The notes beneath the pieces are model-generated. The model was not told the origin of the DNA and did not search any database. It saw only the letters and a program-made list of their open reading frames with translations. A DNA stretch of 64,000 nucleotides from Boswellia sacra (Eukaryota; Streptophyta; Magnoliopsida; Sapindales; Burseraceae): positions 62,001-126,000 of the forward strand of contig SNVD02009916.1 in NCBI GenBank assembly GCA_013180625.2, given 5' to 3'. Shown here in pieces: positions 60,055 through 64,000 of the stretch (position 1 is the stretch's first letter; the number at the start of each line of letters is the position of its first letter). A program made the translations under genes and the position numbers.

Positions 60055-62051
60055 AATTCCCCCACACTTAAACTTTGCTAGTCCTCGAGCAACTACGACG
60101 ATATGAAACAAAACTAAACCGAAACAGAATCAAAGAAAAAAATTAAAACACACAAATGCTTCAACTCGCAAATAGGCCTCAAAGATTGTACTTAATTATA
60201 ACCCAAGGAAAACTTCAAAATAATGCATTTGATCAAGAATCTCATTACAAAGATTAGCTTCGCTCTACTTCAATTCCTCAAGTGTGTGTGTGTAGAGCCA
60301 TTCTCACCTAATCACTTGTAACCTGGATGAGTTTATACATAAAAATGAATCATATTTAATATTGAAGACGTGTGTATAAATGAACTCTATAGGCCTGCTT
60401 TTCAAGTCACTCTCCACTAATGTAGACATGCACAATACCAAAGGTCCTACACAATACCAAAGATCAAGTAGGACTTTATTAAGCTTGTAACGTTTGGCTT
60501 AGGTGAAGGTATGATAAAGGATAATAATTTGGCTCAAATCACCCACAAACACGTAAATCATTCAAGACTATGTAGAGCTCAACCCTATAACCCAACTTCA
60601 TTTCAATTCACCAGGTTACTCCCCCAAACTTATTTAGAACACTCAATCTTTTTTTTTTTTTTTGCCTAAAACAAAAGAAAACTACACCCCCACACTTTGT
60701 TGTTTCATTCTTTTTAAGAACACTTAAGGGTATAGATCTCTTATTCTTCTTCTTTTGTTCTCTTTTTTTTCTTTTTTTTCTTTTTTTTATTACACTTTCT
60801 CTCCCCCACACTTAAACAACACATTGTCCCCAATGTGTAAGTATGTGGACAATAAGTACATATTGACTTTTTTCTTTTTTTTCTTTTTTTTTTTTACAAA
60901 CACAATAGAACTCACTTGCATTGCTCATGACACATCCCAACCTCCTTTAACTTACCAAAACTAGAACATAGCTCAAAATTTAATTGTGAATGATCTACAT
61001 GCTCATAGGTAAGGGATAAACTGTTTGGAATAAATTCATTTGAGGTTAGGAAATCTTTTAGTGAGTTAACAAAGAAAAAGGCTTACAAAGGCTCAAAGGG
61101 GTAACTAGGGATCAATTTCAGTCAAGGTTGGCTATTAAGGCTCAAACGGTCCAAAGATGGCCTAAATCATTTCCCCAATGTTGCACAGTCTAGGATTTCG
61201 CCTCGAGTGACCATCAAACAAGTTCTAGAATTCATTGAAATCTGAAGAAACATTTAAATTACATAAACTTTCTCTAAGTGAACAAATAACTCAGTGATAA
61301 TAGCTCAGTGCTCAATGTTGCGCAAGGAATCAAAAGCAAAGCGAAAACCAATAAACATTTCAAGCACACAGATCCATGCATCATTTATCATTTTCCAAGA
61401 GTTATTCTTAATTCAATCATTATCTTATCATCGACCCACAAATTGCAAGAAAAGAGGTACGTGGCGTTGTTACACCTGAGTCAAGATTGTATATTTCAAC
61501 AATCCTTAGGACCAATAGCCCGCAGACTTAAGGTTTCCAGCCTATATACCTTTATTATGAAAGAACAAAACAAGAAACAAGATACATCAAACAACATGAA
61601 ATAAACAAACTACAGATTTATTTAGAGAGAATGCGTTTCAAGGGTTAAGGAAACCCCATATTCTGCCATTCTCAGGTTTTTTCACAATTTTTTTTAAATC
61701 GAAACTGATAAAGACGAAAACACATAACAACTCTAAATTACGTAAAACTAAACTTACTCATAAAATAACAAAGTCCAACAAGTCAGCAAACACAAACAAT
61801 TCAGTTAGAATAAGTCTAAAAAGTTTAGAAGTTAGCCTCCTTATTCAGCCATTATGGATTAAAGAAATCCAGAATGCGTTTAAAGAGAACTTGAACTTTT
61901 TAAGCCACCACTCTAAAAGGCAAGATTAGAAAACGTTACCTGGGGCGAAAGAAATAACCTGAAAAAAACTCAAAAGAAATGACATGAAAAATCTCAAATA
62001 AACACACTAAAAAGAAAGTAAACAAAAACGAAGCAAACCAATAGACAGAGA
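60055..62051 (-). other. 3' non-coding interior of the Tat/Ogre-like element (probable)
   Basis: From the polypurine tract rightward about 2 kb holds no open frame of note. The text at 60055-60100 (ACTTTGCTAGTCCTCGAGCA) is of the kind found just upstream of the 3' LTR in Tat/Ogre elements, which carry long non-coding 3' regions. Poly-T tracts occur at 60650-60663, 60760-60790 and 60870-60895. Where the element's own sequence ends on the right cannot be decided. Confidence 0.5.
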
Positions 62052-62700
62052 TTACAGATGGAGCGTTAAATCCAGTCTACGCCTTTTATTGCCTTCTCCA
62101 AACCAATCTATCCGAGCCGTTGTTGGATCAGGCGAATAGACGAATTCTTGGAGTTTATCAATTAACTCCCCTGCAGTTGAAGCTGTAACCAGGATTTGCC
62201 TTGCCGACGGTAAGATGAAGTTTTTTTCTACAGCTTGATCAAGAAAGGACAACAAACCATCAAAAAAATTGTTGACATTTAACAAACCAATGGGTTTCCG
62301 ATGGATGTTTAGCTGTGCCCAAGAGGTGATTTGAAATATCTCCTCTAATGTACTCTAACCACCGGACAAAGCTATAAATGCATCAGATTTAATGACCATA
62401 TATGCAATACGCTCATGCATGCTAGAGACCTGTAACTCTTCCCCGATTGTGTTGCCTACGATATCTCGTACAGCTAATGGTTTAGGGATAATGCCGAGAA
62501 CTTTGCTTCCTCCTAAGGATGCAGCTGTCGACACACACCCCATTAACCCAAGACTACCCCCTCATAAATCAAATGAATACCCCTCGCAGCTAATGTCCTA
62601 CCAAGATCAAGAGCTGCTGTTGTAAACTCTCCATCTTTATCAAATTGCGATCCACAAAATACGCATATATTTTGGAATCGCCGAATTGGTGTTTTCCCAT
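62052..62700 (-). pseudogene. Intronless LOG (cytokinin riboside 5'-monophosphate phosphoribohydrolase) pseudogene
   Basis: LOG enzymes release active cytokinin bases from their nucleotides. From an ATG at 62700-62698 the minus strand reads MGKTPIRRFQNICVFCGSQF, then GRTLAARGIHLIYEG. One base is missing near 62560-62570, and the next frame continues MGCVSTAASLGGSKVLGIIP, SMHERIAYMVIKSDAFIALS and GG. A TAG at 62355-62357 replaces the Tyr of the PGGYGTxxE motif; Ser stands for its first Pro and for the Gly after it. After the stop come TLEEIFQITSWAQLNIHRKP and then, in 62052-62285, FILPSARQILVTAS, ending RRRLDLTL. The full span is about 216 codons, the normal LOG length, but without any of the introns plant LOG genes usually have. 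This points to a retrocopy. Two disabling changes make it a pseudogene. Confidence 0.88.
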
Positions 62701-62912
62701 TTCTACAAGTGTTCTAACCATGTGTGAGACAATGATGCACGTTAGGTATTATGCGATTCAAGTGCAAGACAGGTTATAAAATGACATGTGAAAATATGTA
62801 GAATGGATATATACACACGTAAAACTCTCAAATTTGACACATAGGGACATAATTTCGGTGGGGGTTGCTCGATGCAGATTTATCGTCCCAAGATTTAAAA
62901 AAATGAGATATG

Positions 62913-63096
62913 CTTTCGGCGGGGTTTGACAAAACCTACACACTTGTCTTCCACGTGAAGCATGGAAAATGGACATATACTTTCGGCGGGGTTTGACAAA
63001 ACCGCCACACTTGTCTCCTACGTGAAGCATGAAAAGTAGAGATATACTTTCGGTGGAGGTTGACAAAACCTCCACACTTGTTTTCCACGTGTACTT
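62913..63096. repeat. 67-bp tandem repeat with a hairpin in each unit (about 2.8 units)
   Basis: Units start CTTTCGGCGGGGTTTGACAA at 62913, 62980 and 63047, with exact 67-bp spacing. Each holds an inverted pair around GACAA. In the third, GTGGAGGTT (63053-63061) pairs perfectly with AACCTCCAC (63067-63075); in the second GGCGGGGTTT faces AAAACCGCC. Each unit ends TTCCACGTGAAGCATG or similar; CACGTG palindromes are at 62952-62957 and 63086-63091. A related single phrase (TTTCGGTGGGGGTTG) lies at about 62852. Stem changes in the third unit occur on both sides (GGAGG/CCTCC), keeping pairing. Confidence 0.85.
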
Positions 63097-63288
63097 AAGC
63101 CATAGGGTAGTCATATGGTTTGTCAAAAAGAAAACTTGAAATTAAAACAAACAAAATCAACAAACAACAACAACACAAAAACAACATTGATAATCAGATC
63201 AAACGAAACAAGAAAAAAAATTCTACAACAACAACACACATTCAAATATACAAGTAGGTGTGATTGTGGCTCACATCTTCCTCTGGTT

Positions 63289-63771
63289 TTACGTCCAGTA
63301 ACGGCTGAAACGCCTTCTATGAGTCGGGATTTGCTTCCCATCCAGTTTTCTTATAAACTGGCAAACAGGGTCGTTTTTAGTCAGATTCCCTAGACTATAA
63401 CACTGCAATTCATCACGAAATTGTGTCCATAGATTAAGCAATTCACGCTGAACAAGTCCACAAGAATGTGACTCGAGAGTTAACAAAACATTATCCAGCG
63501 ACTCATTACTCAAACCATTCTTAATAAATGAAAGTTTATCTTCTCTATTCCTGGACATAAAACCTAATGAACGACAAGTCTGGTTACAATTCCATCTAGC
63601 ACATTTATAACATACTTGTAACCTTTTCGCTCTTCGCCTCTTGGCGTAGTAGCTCTTTCCTAGACCAGACATGTATTTTGCGAGATTAATGTCCGGCTCA
63701 CCGACAATCTTACCTTGGCTTCGATAAGCCATCAGATATCCTTCATGCACATTTAGAGCATCAATGCCCAA
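63289..63771 (-). pseudogene. Cys-rich ORF resembling flexivirus nucleic-acid-binding protein (endogenous viral-like?)
   Basis: The frame is open for 160 codons but its first codon is TTG at 63771, preceded two codons earlier by a TAG; the first ATG is codon 14 (63732-63730). Visible features: a GKS at residues 38-40, a strongly basic patch at residues 44-50 (KRRRAKR), and a Cys cluster at 54, 57, 62 and 66. Basic Arg-rich patch followed by a small Cys finger is the layout of the 3'-terminal nucleic-acid-binding protein of carla- and vitivirus-type Betaflexiviridae (family knowledge). The remaining 90 residues are not recognised. A 29-codon frame (63779-63868) ends just upstream. No capsid or movement protein text is seen in the window. 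The link to viruses is an inference; a plant Cys-rich protein fragment is the alternative. Confidence 0.4.
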
Positions 63772-63868
63772 AGTCTAGTCATCTGCACTTTAAAATTTTA
63801 TACACAGCATTTTGAGGAAGTGAAGGAAAATATTTACGAAGGTTTGACACAAAGATATCGGCATCCAT

Positions 63869-64000
63869 TGAAGAGGAGAAAAGGAGAGCTATTACCGATA
63901 ATGCGATTGAGTTTGTTTTTCTTCAAGATATGCACGTTTCAAACCTTCGAGCAATGACTTCAGCTGAATGTTTCCTCAAGCTGTTGCACAAATGAATTCG
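63869..64000. other. Window end, unassigned
   Basis: No long frame on either strand. On the minus strand all three frames hit stops within about 80 bp of the window end, so no coding sequence can be followed out of the window. Confidence 0.4.

Noticed and set aside
62758..63126. 122-codon minus-strand frame with an internal peptide repeat
   Set aside because: The peptide repeat mirrors the 67-bp DNA tandem units. No domain is visible, and the 67-bp unit is not a multiple of three, so the frame changes from unit to unit.
63289..63771. SHI/LRP-type plant zinc finger
   Set aside because: The Cys spacing does not fit the two-part SHI finger, and the preceding basic patch is not expected there.
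1..64000. CRISPR arrays, bacterial operons, riboswitches, rRNA clusters
   Set aside because: Spliced gene structure and plant transposons make this a nuclear plant sequence; no regularly spaced short repeats or rRNA text were seen.

Overview
This is a eudicot plant nuclear genome window. It is AT-rich, almost free of intact long ORFs, and has GT-AG introns and layered LTR retrotransposons, hAT, Mutator-like and MITE insertions. The species cannot be fixed from the sequence. I can assemble only one clearly functional host gene: a 13-exon plus-strand gene at 40158-52418 encoding a 436-residue 7-dehydrocholesterol reductase (delta-7 sterol reductase, DWF5 family; sterol and brassinosteroid synthesis).

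Layout. 1-7450: AT-rich, unassigned, with a degenerate tandem array near 430-1300. 7456-9955: a GC-ended, hAT-like non-autonomous element whose AT-rich core is a four-unit tandem array. 9956-14040: unassigned. 14041-14530 and 18420-19680: C-terminal and N-terminal/middle parts of a decayed minus-strand BED-type hAT transposase, separated by about 3.9 kb of foreign sequence with degenerate repeats and G-runs. 20700-22950: weak remnants of a CACTA-like transposase. 23556-29613: a complete but internally deleted Ty1/copia (SIRE-like) element with 1.7-kb LTRs and TSD AATCA. 30690-32780: a plus-strand hAT transposase pseudogene of the zf-MYM/DUF4371 type, with a MITE at its 3' end. 34862-37415: a Mutator-like element (9-bp TSD) with a hAT element (perfect 8-bp TSD) nested in it. 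38405-39152: a tandem TRIM-like miniature retroelement.

40158-52418: the sterol reductase gene. Its 4.3-kb intron 6 holds an antisense, internally deleted Ty3/gypsy chromovirus (44849-48080, TSD GATTA), yet all exons and splice sites are intact. Just downstream, at 52643-53943, a MITE is split by a second GC-ended hAT-like element related to the one at 7456-9955.

56033-60054: two related 1.4-kb LTRs of a Tat/Ogre-like family. One is a solo LTR with TSD CTAAA. The other is a 3' LTR whose internal region runs on to the right. In that direction and on the same strand lie an intronless, broken LOG cytokinin-activating enzyme copy (62052-62700), a 67-bp tandem hairpin array (62913-63096), and an ORF (63289-63771) with the basic-arginine plus Cys-cluster layout of nucleic-acid-binding proteins of plant flexiviruses. 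This assembly of a host-gene retrocopy and a virus-like ORF, possibly inside one LTR element, is the most unusual part of the window. The element's other end lies outside the window, so containment is an inference.
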